Shown in pieces: positions 7,961 to 19,637 of a DNA stretch of 64,000 nt (its first letter is position 1; each line of letters starts with the position of its first letter). Made by a program: the position numbers and the translations under genes. The stretch covers positions 22,438,001 through 22,502,000 of the forward strand of contig CM074864.1 of the NCBI GenBank assembly GCA_037501455.1, read 5' to 3'. Below the pieces are notes generated by a model that worked only from the letters and a program-made list of their open reading frames with translations, was not told the DNA's origin and made no database searches. The DNA is from Lantana camara. Taxonomy: Eukaryota; Streptophyta; Magnoliopsida; Lamiales; Verbenaceae.

Positions 7961-10900
7961 GTGTAAACCAAAATGCTTACGTGGATTTCATTTATTGGTT
8001 GAACGCAGAAGAAAGTGAAATACATAATCATAACTTGCATTTATTTATTTATTTCAGTTTTATAATTACAATCTCTCTTAGCCCACTCCAAACTATATGT
8101 CTATAAAGAAATAGGCTAGTAAGGGTTCAATTATGCTGACTAAGTAATAAATCTTGATATCGTGTTGAGACACGAAAGTTTACGTACTCACTGAACCTTA
8201 TCCGAGAATTTCGAAAACTACAACCGGTCAGGATTAGAAAGACGTTTATTCTAAATGGATCAAGTGTGATGATCTGGCTAGTCTTATATCCTGACATCTG
8301 TCTTAAAAGTTCTTAAGCATCAGACGCATGAGATGTCCACTGATAAGAACATGTTTTGAAGACAGAATCGTATGAAGGTACGAGTCACGAGAAGGTTGTT
8401 AGTTAAAGATGTTTGAAGGATCACTGTTTCAGAATCATATTATGAATATGATAACTGGTCTGAACGAGATTGAAAGCCTCTGTCCTTAAAGAGACAATCT
8501 TAATAGATAGGATACGATCCTATACTCTCTGCCTAAGTCATTTGAACGTTCAAGAATAATTTTAAATTTTTATAAAACCAATGAACGACCTCAATATGGC
8601 AGAAAGGATGATATAGACTAAGGGAAAAGTTCTCTTTAATCAGACATCAATATCCACGGCCTAAAAGGCCAGTAAGTGGAAGAAAGAAAAAGGAAAAGTT
8701 CCCAATCTAAGGTTCAGAAATAGAAAGTCAAATCCGACAATGGAAAAGTGTTTCTATTTCGGTGGTAACGGGTATTGGAAAAGGAAGTTATCCAAAATAC
8801 TTAGTTTGTCTGTTTGTTACGCCGTTTAGATAAGATATGAAGATATCTTACCCGTTGAAAGTATGTTTAGTTGGAAATTCACCAGAATCCTGGTGTGTGA
8901 ACTTGAGATCAACTAATCATATTTGCAATTCGTTGCGAAGATTCAAACTAACCAGGAAGTTTGAAAAACGGCTAACACACAACTACTGGTCGGGGATAAT
9001 ACAAGTGTAATTGTATCAGCAGTAAGGACTATAAAGTCGTATTTTGGCAATAGGGTTTTACATTATATGTGTCGTATATACAGAAATTTGATTTTTGTAA
9101 GTTATTTGATAACTAGTGGTTTAACTGTTTGTTTTGAACAAAGGGTTACCGTTAAGCAAAATAAAAGGTTTATTTGCTCTGGCACAATAAAAGATGGTCT
9201 TTTATACCTCAATGAAAAACCTATTTTAAGTTTAACATTAAAGAAGCTTGACTTACCATCTAAGAAGAAAAACTTCTACGTGGCATCAACGTCTTGGTCA
9301 CTTTTATCCGAATAAGATCCAAAGACTGATTGTTGAGTCTTTTCGACTTGACAGCTGTCAGTCTACGAATCCTATTTAGAAAAGTAAAATGAACAAGAAA
9401 GTTCCTTTTGAGATAAAAGGTATTAAGCCATGAACTTGCTTGAGTTAGTTCATATGGACATATGATACTATGAATGTTCAAGCAAGAGAAAGTTTTTGCG
9501 TACTTCATCATTCATTTGAATGAACACTCTAGATATAGATATGTTTATTTGATGAGACTCAAGTCTGTAATTTTGAATAGTTCAAAGAATATAAGACTGA
9601 AGTCAAAGAGTCAAATTAGAAAACATATCAGGGCACTTCGATTAGATCGAAGCAGTGATAAGTATCTAAGTTCAGAGTTAAATAAAATTTCTCAATTGAG
9701 ATTAGATCTCAACTATATATATGAAATACGTCTTAGCAAAGATATATTGCAGAAATGAGAAATAAAACTCTGATAATGATGGTAAGATTCATGAAGAGTC
9801 ATGCTACCCTATGAATTTCGTTTTGGGGTCTTGCACACAAAACGACAAACCTAGTTCTATCTAAGTCAGTTCCTAAAACACTGATGGATCTATAGCTAGG
9901 GTGAAAACCCTGTATCTTTTATCTTCGGATTTAAAGTAGCCTGGTCCACAAGTTAAGGATGGATCCTGACAAGTTAGAATAAAGAACAAAGGTTTACTTG
10001 TTCTAAGGTTATCCTAGAAGAACGAGAGGTGGTATATTTTGTAATTTGAGAAATCACAAAAGATGTTTGTGAATATTACAAAGATAATTACATAGATAAC
10101 CACAAAGGGTGGAAGCAAAGTAGTGTTAAAAGAAATAACAATATTAGATACTGATTTCCATAAACCCGTGATAACTAAAAATGTATCAGATACATGTGAT
10201 GTACCAAATACAACATGTGATGTAGAGACGTGTACACGAGAGCATCATTGTAGTGGGAGGATTGTCAGGACACCTGACAAGATACTTATTAACTCAAGTG
10301 GTTGAATCTAAGGTATCTGATCCTATCACGTGTAATGAAGCTGTGGAAGATATAGACGCTGACCATTTGGTCAGAAGCCATGGAATCTAAGTTAGAATCT
10401 CTATATTCTAACAAAGTCTTGAGCTTGTGAAGGCGCCTGAAGGCATTAAACCCATTAGATAAAATTGGGTTCTACAAGACGATAAAAGGAGAAATGGACA
10501 AAAGTAGAGACTTTAAAGCAAAGCTTATGGCAAGGGATTTTACCCAGAAAGAAGAAATCATTTATGAAAGCTTCTCGCCTGTAACAGTGCTTAAGTCCAT
10601 TATCCTCTCCATTTTATCTCATTATCGATTATGAGATTAGATAAATGGATGTAAAGACTATGTTCTTGAACGGGCAACTTCAAGAAGAGGAGCTACATGG
10701 CATAACCTGAAGGCTTCACAGCCAGAAATCAGGTGCATATAATGCAAGCTTGATAGATCGATTTATGATCTTAAGCAAGCGTCTAGATTATGGAGCATCA
10801 TAATTAAAGAGGCAATTTAAATTCTTTGGATTTATGCAATTGCCTGATGAACCATGTGTGTACAAATGACATCAAGATAATGTTGTAACATTTTCATTTT

Positions 10901-11720
10901 GTACGTAAACAATATTCTGCTCATAGGGAATGATGCAAGAATTTTGTCAGTGGTCAAAATTTGGATGTCAAATCATTTTGACAAGAAAAGACCTATGTGA
11001 AACCAATGTTATTCCAAGGATCAGAATTCTATCGTGATCATAGGAATAAGGAGATTGGTTTATCACAAGAAGCATATATAGATAAGATGCTGGTAAGGTA
11101 TAATATGACAGATTCCAAGAAAGGTTCATTACCTTTTAGATTTGGAATTTATCTATCTCGGGATCAGTGTCCTGAGACAACTGAAGAGATAGAAGACATG
11201 ATTAGAGTTCCGCAGCGGAAGCTTTATGTGTGTCATATTATGTACAGGGCCAGATGTCTATTATGAAATAGGTTTAAGTCAGCAGATATTAGTCAAACCC
11301 TAGAATCTGACACTGGGTAGTAGTGAAAGCATATATTGGAGTACTTGAGAAGGACTTGAGATTATATGCTTGTCTACCACAGTGGTGAGCTCATTTCAAT
11401 AGAGTATAAAGATTCGGATTTACAATCTGATTTGTATTCTAGATGTTTGACATTAGAATACGTGTATACTCTAGGAAGAGCAACCGTTAATTGGAGAATG
11501 TTAAGCAGACTTGTATTGCTTACACCGACATGGAAGTCAAATACATGGTAGCTTGAGAAGCAACCAATTAGATGTATTGGATTCATGATTTCCTAGTTGT
11601 TGGCTCAGAGAAACGTCTAATAGATTCCTTCACTAAAGTATTGGCGCGAAAGAGTGCAAAACGAGTTTTGACACTCATGTGAAAGGAATAAGACTTGGAT
11701 CTGTAGCAAAATTGAATTTA
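7961..11720 (+). pseudogene. CopA gag-pol remnant (Copia order gag-PR-INT-RT-RNH)
   Basis: Copia domains can be followed across frames. Gag of the UBN2 type lies near 8500-8740. The zinc knuckle at 8749-8790 reads CFYFGGNGYWKRKL, with three of four ligands lost. A protease active site near 8890-8935 reads NLRSTNHICN instead of DTGxxxHICN. The pre-integrase motif WHQRLGHFYPNKIQ is near 9280. A partial integrase is at 9474-9758. RT keeps MDVKTMFLNGQL near 10650, RT C-terminal parts lie at 10997-11266, and a DSFTKVLAR-like end is near 11625. No open stretch exceeds about 95 codons. The damage is far greater than the LTR difference would predict, so the master copy was probably already dead. Confidence 0.85.
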
Positions 11721-11735
11721 GGGCAAGTGGGAGAT
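11721..11735 (+). other. CopA polypurine tract
   Basis: GGGCAAGTGGGAGAT directly before the 3' LTR. Nearly identical to the CopB2 tract at 62623-62637 and typical of Angela-like elements. It primes plus-strand DNA synthesis. Confidence 0.85.
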
Positions 11736-13949
11736 TGTTGGGAATGGTGCCCTGAAAATTCAATTTGCTGAATTAATTAAACTGAATTTACAGCAAGTTA
11801 TGAGTATTTCACATATTAATAATTAATGACGTGTGGTGGTATTCTCATATGAAATGTGTTTCATAGGAAAAGACTTTGAATACCGAAATCACGTGTCATT
11901 AAAGTTCTAGTTGGTAAGATAAGAATATGTTCTTATCAAGACTATAACGTGGTTATATAAGATGATTAGTCTTTCGTCATAGGGAATGGTGATTCCAATT
12001 ATAACACGTTGATGATTTTCAATAGGATTGGAAACATCGAACTGGACCACTGAGATTATTTATTTTATACTGCTATCTAAAATGAATAAAATCTCAGGAA
12101 GCATTGTACTCTTAATCCTGATAATATTTCGGCTTTAGGCATGTAGTGTTAGTCACTGTAACATACTCGAAGTGAGGTCTCGGTAACGGGTGGCCAAAAT
12201 ACTTTGTATGATTCGGTGACAGCATGAAATGTGCTAAAGAGTTATATTGATCGAGGAATCCGTGGCCTTGCTGGAAGGTAAAAGATATCCTTGAAATAGA
12301 TTTGCAAAGTTCGAATTAAGACTTTGGCCAAAGCACTTCGCGTGATAACGTCACCGAAGTTGTATGTTGAATGTATTTCACATACAGAGAATTTGAACTT
12401 AAGGCGAATCAATAAATTTCAAATTAGAGATGAAAAATAAATGATGGTAGTTGCAATTTATTTTTCATGGATATCTACACGGAGGAGTAAAATGCGAAAT
12501 TATTCTAGATCGAGAAATTCGTGAATAATTTAATTAATTTTAGAGTGCAACAATATTCATTTAGTGGAATTAAATATTGTTAAACGGTAATTAATTATTA
12601 TCATGGGATGATAATATATTAACCCGTTTGGATCTAAAATTAATTAGTCCTGCAGGTCCCCCTGCAAGCCCCAATTGAAAACCCAAAGAGAAAATAATAA
12701 AAGGAGAAAGAGAAATGAATTTTCAAAGTGTTTGAAAATAGCCAAGCGATTTATTTTATGAAAATAAATCAAGTTCCAAAGAGTTGGAAATGCCCGGAAT
12801 TTTATTTTGGAGAAAATAAAATTTTCATCGAAAAAAAAAAAAAAAAAATCGGTGATGACGTGGCAGCTGACGTGGCATGCCACGTCAGCAAGTGGGTCCA
12901 TGTGGCGCTGACTGGGCAGCCGCGTGGCAGGCCACGTGTGCGACACGTGGATGGCTCAGATCGCGCCATGTCATCGGAAAGGAACGATTCAGATTTGTCT
13001 GAATCGGGTCGGTCAAACGGGTCCGGATCCGGGTCAACGGATCGGACCAAACGGATAGGGTTGAACCGGACCGGACACGTGGCATCACCAGGATCGGCCA
13101 CATGTCGGACCGGACCGGTTCAAGGGTTTGGAACCCTAGCCGAGAGTGAAAGTCACGCGCCGCCTTGTGGCGGCGCGTGAGGGCGCGTGTGAAGTCCGTT
13201 TGCCGTGTTCTCCGCGGCGTTGAACTCGTGGCTCTGAGATCTACGACGTGGTTACCTTGGTTTTCGTGTCCAAGTTGTACACGCAAGTGGGATGTGAAAT
13301 TACCATTTTGCCCTTGCTTTTGAATCCAAAATGACCGAAATGCCCTCGGTTTTTCCCCTATAAATAGGGGCCTTGGGTCCTCATTTCTCACATAACATTT
13401 TGGGAAAGGTTTTGGCTATTCCTTAGCTTTGAAACCATGTCCCATTCTCCCAGTTAATTCCGATTTATTTCGGAATTAATTTTTAATTAGGTGTTTATAT
13501 ATAAACGCCTAATTTCGGGAGAATAAACCCTGAAAAGGGTTTTTAGTTTAAATTTTATTTTCTCTAAGTATTTAGAGAAATACTTTCGGAGCCCACGCTC
13601 CGAGGGTGTCCCTGGGGATATTGCAGGGAAGCTCTGCCGGTCTCACGAGTGGGCAAGGAGTTGGAAAAATGCCGTTAGATAGCCATGTTTGCAGTACGGT
13701 AATAGTTTTCAGTTATTTTATTTTAAGCATGATAAATTATGTGCTCTTAAGTGTTAATTGCATGTTAGATATTTATCTGCTTAAGTGATTTAAAATTTAT
13801 TATCAATTGCATGTATATACTTGAGTAGATCCGGCTAAGTCTTCCGCTTTGTATTAAAATGTTTTAGAAATATTTTAATACTTGTATTATAATAAAAAAT
13901 TTTAAAATGTGGTCCCGGACTGCTACTGTTCTGGGCCCGCATCCCATCA
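11736..13949 (+). repeat. CopA 3' LTR
   Basis: 2214 bp, about 99.5% identical to the 5' LTR by eye, with the same ACGT cluster (12850-12970) and TATA box (13359-13366). Differences are scattered and mostly transitions (for example the CACGTCATC to CATGTCATC change near 12968), as expected from deamination of methylated cytosines. It is followed directly by the TSD ggttc and by Tat-A pol. Confidence 0.93.
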
Positions 13950-14661
13950 GGTTCGTCCCCCCCGAATGGTTCCTGCAGTTCCCTTCGTGGATTTCTTCCA
14001 ACACATCTTTAGCTTGACTTGGGCGGAGGCACCTCAGGGGCGGACCATTGAAGGATTTTTTGGACAATCTTCCTTCACGGTCGAGCAAGTACAGCAATGA
14101 GCGATACTTCATTCGCCTTGCTTCTAAACGGTTTTGAGGTAATGTTCCATCTTTCAGGTAGGAGACTAGACCGTCCAACCAGCATGGTTCCAACGGATCG
14201 ATCGTCGCGACTTGGACCTGACCCCCGTCAATGATCCGACCGCCTGAGACGTGGAATAAAATGGTTCCGTCTCTAGTGCCTTGGAGACCGTTCGCGAGTT
14301 TGGATAGCGCGTCTGGTCGTGCGTTTTCTTCACGGGGAACTTGCTCGATCCAGAATTCTTTGAACTTCGAGGCTAATTCCTTGACCATTTTGAGGTAAGC
14401 TACCATTGATTCCTCCCTTACCTCATAAGTGTCATTGACTTGCCCGACAACGAGTTGGTCGGTCACGACCGCCAACCTCTCGACCCGATGTTCGGACGTG
14501 AACCACAGACCGGCGACGAGTGCCTCATACTCGGACTCATTGTTGGTGGCTTTGAAGTCAAGACGAATGGTGAAATCAAACTCCGTGCCATCTGAGCAGA
14601 CCAATGATATCCCCACGCCTCCCCCCTTGGAGGTCGATGAGCAATCGACTTACATCGTCCA
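13950..14661 (-). pseudogene. Tat-A second RNase H and integrase N-terminus
   Basis: Minus strand. The frame opens at about 14616 and carries the extra RNase H typical of Tat-lineage elements: LDFKATNNESEYEALVAGL, LAVVTDQLVVGQVN, and QVPREENARPDALSKLANG. The segment just before it (14617-14661) has a VDC-SSTSKGGG motif where VDGSS is expected, plus an in-frame stop. Downstream comes the linker and the first half of the integrase zinc finger (EIHEGNCRNHSGG), cut at 13950 by CopA; the second half resumes at 4634. The 5' edge at 14661 is the insertion point of a chromovirus LTR. The extra RNase H is the main reason for calling the element Tat. Confidence 0.87.
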
Positions 14662-17169
14662 TATAACGCCCCAGCTTTCAGCCTTTCAGGTAAGAACGCC
14701 ACGTGTGATTTTTGAGAGTTAGAATTTAATTTAGTTTGTTCATTTCTTTAATTTTACATCTCATGACATAATTTTTAAATTATATTTCAAATGTTTTTAT
14801 GAAATTCATATCAAATTGATATTTATTGCATAAATTGAGTGTGATTGAAACGTGAATTAATTCTCAAACATGACTTAATTTCTTATATGTCCTTAATTGA
14901 TCATTCTTTTAAATTTGGGGACTTAATTGCATGATTATCGCATGGGACCAAATTGGTCATTTATTAGGTGATTGGACTCAATTACATGACTTATCACTTG
15001 GAGGATTTAATAGCAAATTGGAGCATTTCTTCCTCTCATATAGCAGCATTCATGTACCATTTCCCTCATACATACAAACATTCATATTTCTTGCTCCTTT
15101 GCTTCCACTTTGCTCGATCCAAAACCCTCATCAAGGAGAAAAGGATTTCATCAATTCAAGCTATATTTTGAAGAAATTGTGAACTTGGAAGCTTCATCAT
15201 CATATTCATCCATCTCTTTCCATCTCTTTTCATTTCAAGGTAAAGATGGTGATTGTATGAATTTCTTTGATTGATTATGTGGGACTAAGGTTATGGTTTG
15301 AGCTTAATGAAGTGTGTTTTAGTTATTGGAGATATAAATACTTGACTATGGCTTGAATTTGATGCATATATATTGAAGTTTATGAATTTGGATGCTAAGT
15401 TGATATATGGGTTTGAATTGATGATTCTTGATGATTAAAGTTTGATATAAGTGTTTGGATTGGATTTTATTGAACTATAAGTATGCTAGTATGTTTATTT
15501 CATGAATTGATGCATTTGAGCTTGGTATTTGATCATTTATGGTTGTTGATTTTTGGTTCGTATCTCCCCTTCTACTGCTCTGTTTTCTGCTGCAGCTGCA
15601 TAACGGCAACGGCCCTTCCCATCCAAGTTCATTCTGGGAACGACCGTTCCCACCCCTGACAGATGGCGCGCGAGACTGGGAATGATCCTTCCCAGTTTTG
15701 GCTTATAGCAGGCACGGTCGTTCCCAGCCATGAACAAAATGCAAATTTCTTACAGACGCACCGGATTTGGTTCGGGGAGCCGGGAACGGCCCTTCCCATT
15801 TTCAGTACAAAACCGGAACGGCCGTTCCCATGCTCCAGGGGGTTTTATGAAATTTCTGCATAAAATTGAGTTTTCCAAATCCGTTTCTAATGCCGTAAAT
15901 AAACGATACGTGTTATTATATGCTCATTTTATGCGTGAATGTGATCATATCATTCCATAAATTGTCAATGCACGTTATATTGTTCATGATCATGCCGTTC
16001 GTCCTAATTGGTACATTTGAGTCATGTCTCACAGACAATTATCTTTCTTGCACAGACCAGCTTCCTGGTGACAAGGAGCAGGCCCCGTGAGCTGTATCCT
16101 TGTTTCTTTTGGTCACATAGGTGAGGTTTAAATTTCTAGATATATAGAACCCTTATAACCCTATGTGAACTTTTCGGCAAAAATGTATATATATCTATAT
16201 AATCTTTCAAACCTCGATTGATTGAATTGAAATGACTGTTTTGGCGAGTAAACTGTATTGCACTGCCTGAGGGTATTGGCTTGAACCAACATGGGAAAGC
16301 ATAGGCTGACGGGTAACTCTAGCCCTAACCTCACCATTTGGGATGACGCCTGAATCCACCATGAGGTTTGGTGGAGGAAGGAATCCCATACGTGGGAGTC
16401 ATGTTCCTGACGTACGCACTGATTGGATGGTTGGGCCTTGCAAACCCACCATCACCCGGAGGAAGAAGGGTTCATGAAACTGCTAATTGTGCACTGTAAT
16501 AACTTGCATGCTCACTATTGAATTGAAACACGGTTATGGTATTGTTCATTGTCAGGAGTAAAGGTTGGAGACTGCCTCACTCGCCGGGCCACTGATTGAC
16601 TGGAATTGTAAATAACTTGATAAACTTGATAGTTGTAATCTCGGGCAATATATATATCTTATTTCTTGAATTATAGTGTTCTTTTACCAAAATATTAGCC
16701 GAGACTATAACTTGCATGTATGTACGCTTATGTTTATATACCCCTCACTCAGTCTTTTGTAGACTGACGCCTCAACCTTTCAGTTTTTGCAAGTGCGTGC
16801 TAGGTGGGAATTAGAGTCGAGTGTGTCTTTAATTTGGGTCTAGCACACTTCACCTTCATATCACTTTCATGTATTGACACTTATGGAATATTAGTTTGTT
16901 TATGGAATTTTGGAGATGATAATGTATTGATATGTATATGGAAAGATAACATGTTTTTGGATACTTGTTAACCGATAATGAAATATTATGCTTCCGCTTT
17001 TATTGTTGTGACTTGATTATTTGGTTTGGGGTTAGTCCCGCCTAGCTATTGTTGTTTTTTTTATTGTCTACCGTTCGATATAGCTTTGGTTCATATATGG
17101 ATTGCCTATTTCATATGTGAATTGAACTATAGTGCGGGGGATGTGGTACCTAGCGTTCCGGGTGCTACA
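14662..17169 (+). mobile_element. Chromovirus (Tek-family) solo LTR in Tat-A
   Basis: 2508 bp, from TATAACGCCCCAGC (family consensus TGTAACGCCCC, one base changed) to GGGTGCTACA. Identical 5-bp flanks gtcca (14657-14661 and 17170-17174) show a true solo LTR made by LTR-LTR recombination. It is close to the Tek 3' LTR at 34640-37151, which has the same right-hand flank, and to the solo LTR at 48654-51183. It holds the palindrome array at 15605-15828. Small open frames inside are not coding. Confidence 0.92.
15605..15828. repeat. GGAACGGCCGTTCC-type palindrome array in solo LTR
   Basis: Six near-palindromes of 14-17 bp: near 15605-15621, GGGAACGACCGTTCCC at 15636-15651, 15678-15693, 15711-15726, 15782-15797, and a perfect GGAACGGCCGTTCC at 15815-15828. 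They lie 940-1170 bp into the LTR. Equivalent arrays are at 35580-35815 and 49594-49815. Confidence 0.85.
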
Positions 17170-18503
17170 GTCCAGCTCAAGGGGTTGGGGTCGAGTTTTG
17201 AGGGGTTCGTATTCTTTTCGACTAAGAAGTCAGCCAGAACTTGAGCTTGTTGGGCGATGCGGGGTTGGAAGGTGATGTCGTGTTGACTCAGCTCTACCGC
17301 CCATTTCATAATTCGACTTGGGACATTGGGTTTGAACAAGACCTGTCGGAGGGGATGATCGGTTAGGACTATGATTGGGTGCGCCTATAAATAGGGTCAT
17401 AATTGTTGAGCAGCATGTGTTGGTGCGAGGATGAATTTCTCGATCTCAAGGTAGTTCAACTCCGCCCCGTGTAAGATCTTGCTTAGATAGTAAATGGGCA
17501 TGTGTTTTCGATCCCTAATCGTGACAAGGACCGAACTGAAAGTTTCGCTGGAGTGAGATCGATAGAGGTACAAGGTTTCCCCTTCGTTGGGCTTGGCCAA
17601 CAGCGGTGGAGATGCATGGTACTCTTTAAGTTGTTCAAAAGCTCTATCGCACTCTTCATTCCATTCAAACTTTTTTAGGTTTCTCAATATCTTGAAGAAG
17701 GGGAGGTTCCGTTCGGATGATCGAGAGATGAACTGGTTGAGGGAAATGAATAGGCCGAAAAGGGATTGGACTTGGCTGATACACAGGGGTCGAGGTATAA
17801 TCTGGATAGCCTTGATCTTGGCTGGGTTCGCCTCGATCCCCCGTTGACTCACCATGTATCCGAGGAATTTTCCTCCTTCGACGCCGAACGTGCGCTTGTC
17901 CGGGTTGAGCTTCATGTCGTACCTCCTAAGGATTTCAAATGCTCAACTCAGATGATCGAGGTGATCGCATAACCGTTTGCTCTTCACGATCATATCGTCC
18001 ACATAAACTTCCATCGTTTTGCCAATCTCTTCTATGAACATCTTGTTTACCAATATCTTGTAGGTTGCCCTGGCATTCTTGAGACCGAATGGCATCACTT
18101 TAAAGTAATAGATGCCTTTGACTATTATAAAGGCTGTGTGGGGTCGATCTTCGGGTGCCGTAGAGATTTGGTAGTACCCTTGGAAGGCGTCCATCATGCT
18201 CAGCATCTCACAACCAGCTTTCGAATCGATGAGCTGATCGATCCAAGGGAGCGGGTATGGGTCCTTCGGACAGGCCTTGTTTAGATCTGTAAAGTCGTTA
18301 CACATTCTCCACTTACCCCCAGTTTTCTGCACCAGGACCACATTACACAACCAATCCATGTATTGGGTCGGGGTCACGTAACCCGCGTCGAGTAGCTTGA
18401 TGACCTCGGCCTCGATGATCTCGATCCTCTCTTTGCTTTGGACCCTCAACTTTCGTTTAATGGGTTTGTGGGTGGGATCGATCCCTAGCATGTGGAAGAT
18501 CAC
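17170..18503 (-). pseudogene. Tat-A reverse transcriptase and RNase H
   Basis: Minus strand, reading 18503 to 17170. RT shows CNVVLVQKTGGKWRMCNDFTDLNKACPKDPYPLP, DAFQGYYQI (first catalytic Asp), VMPFGLKNA and the catalytic YVDDMIVKS near 17985, so the RT active site is conserved. A TGA at 17940-17942 separates this from the thumb/connection segment (MKLNPDKRTFGVEGGKFLGYM) and RNase H, which includes YYLSKILHGAELNYLEIEK and WAVELSQHDITFQPR. The RNase H end abuts the solo LTR at 17170. A parallel copy is split between 37152-37555 and 40668-41717. Confidence 0.88.
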
Positions 18504-19225
18504 CTTCGGGTCGATCCCGACCAGGTCCTTAGCGGTCCAGGTGAAGACTAGGCGTTCTCTTGGAGGAATTCAATCATCATGATCTCATGCTGGGGGTTCA
18601 TGTTCGCCCCGATCTTTTTTGACTTATTGCTATCATTTGGGCCGAGGGGTATTTGTTTCAAAGAATCGGACGGTTCGATCCGCCCCACAGCTTTCCTCTT
18701 TTGAGCCACTCGCGAGCCCTCGGCTTCTACCATTGGTGCTGCGAGGTCGAGTTCTACGCTCTCATAGGTTTGGAGATCAAGGCACTCGCTCGCATCCTTT
18801 TCCTTCTCCTTCGGCTCTTTGAGAGTGATTGCATAACATGCCGAACTTTTTGGGACGTCGCACTCTACTTCGCCGACCCCATTTGGCATCGACATCATTA
18901 GCTTTTGGTGGTAGGTGGAGATTATGGGTCTGAATTGTATGAGGCCGGGTCGACAAAAAATTATGTTGTAAGCGAGGGGCATGTTTACCACAACGTACTC
19001 GACCTCTTGGGTAACTCGCCGAGGCGATGTTCCGATCGAAGTGAGTAGTTTGATGCGCCCAAACGGGATGACTTGGGACCCCTCCGAAGCCAGACAAAGG
19101 CGTTCAGATCGGATCTAGCTTCAAGTTATTCAATTTCATTTTTACAAGCGTAGAGTAAAGGATAATGTTCTTGCTACTTCCATTGTCAACAAGACATTTG
19201 GTTACATTGTAGTTAGCCACTCCCA
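18504..19225 (-). pseudogene. Tat-A protease and protease-RT linker
   Basis: Minus strand. The retroviral-type aspartic protease motif VDNGSSTN lies near 19190, the Tat-typical form of D-S/T-G. After it come PLSGFGG and, in another frame, MPLAYNIIFCRPGLIQFRPIISTYHQKLM, a conserved stretch downstream of Tat proteases. A Lys/Glu-rich linker leads to the RT start. At least two frameshifts break it (near 19085 and 18540). The 424-bp stretch of this region that is triplicated in Tat-B is single here. Confidence 0.78.
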
Positions 19226-19537
19226 AGGTCAACACCATCGGATAACTGGGCGTTTTACCTTCCCGATGTGGGCCCATGTGGCTATCATTTTCAATAAAGC
19301 TAACCTCCTGCCTTTTCCACTCTTTATTTTGCTCGATCTGGAGGACCTCCTCGCGGGGTTCGTTGTATTCTTCTTCCTTGCAGCGTTGGAGTCACCACCA
19401 TCGTGCCCCCAAGCGATCATGTAGATAGTGTCGTTGGTTGGGGGGTTGCCCTCAGTCCTTTTGAGGGGTTGTTTTTCGGTCCTCCTCTGTGGGGATCGAG
19501 ATCGATCCCGGGGTTGATCTTGTGTTCGATTAGCTAT
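19226..19537 (-). pseudogene. Tat-A gag C-terminal remnant
   Basis: Minus strand, upstream of the protease. The longest frame (19229-19420) encodes a basic Lys/Arg-rich segment but no zinc knuckle that I can see. It also contains GGGATCGAGATCGATCCC near 19492, a palindrome of the kind seen at 3062-3140. Homology stops at about 19537, where a chromovirus LTR fragment begins; the rest of gag and this end of the Tat element are absent. Confidence 0.5.
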
Positions 19538-19637
19538 CTCAGAGTATAACTTACATGTATGTGCGCTTATATTTATATACCCCTCACTCAGTCTTTTGTA
19601 GACTGACGCCTCGACCTTTCAGTTTTTGCAGGTGCGT
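19538..19637 (+). repeat. Chromovirus LTR fragment, plus orientation
   Basis: About 100 bp matching the plus-strand LTR at about 16695-16797 (CCCCTCACTCAGTCTTTTGTAG and flanks) ends abruptly at 19637, where a minus-strand nTek LTR starts. The same sequence recurs inverted within that LTR at about 19930-20030, giving an inverted repeat around a 290-bp spacer. Confidence 0.75.

Larger units (their letters stand above)
4635..13949 (+). mobile_element. CopA: Copia (Angela/Tork-like) element with intact LTRs and degraded coding region
   Basis: A complete LTR retrotransposon with TG...CA LTRs at 4635-6849 and 11736-13949. The 5-bp target duplication ggttc (4630-4634 and 13950-13954) interrupts the Tat-A integrase zinc-finger region. 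It has a PBS for tRNA-iMet and a purine tract before the 3' LTR. By eye I count about 12 differences between the LTRs over 2.2 kb (about 0.5%), a recent insertion. The internal 4.9 kb is recognisably gag-pol but full of stops and frameshifts. LTR start (TGTTGGGAATGGTGCCCTG) and PPT (GCAAGTGGGAGAT) resemble Angela/BARE-type Copia. It probably moved using proteins from a related element. Confidence 0.93.

Noticed and set aside
14463..14722. Plus- and minus-strand frames over the Tat second RNase H and LTR border
   Set aside because: Shadows in other frames of the real pol frame at 14616-13950; they run across the LTR insertion point.
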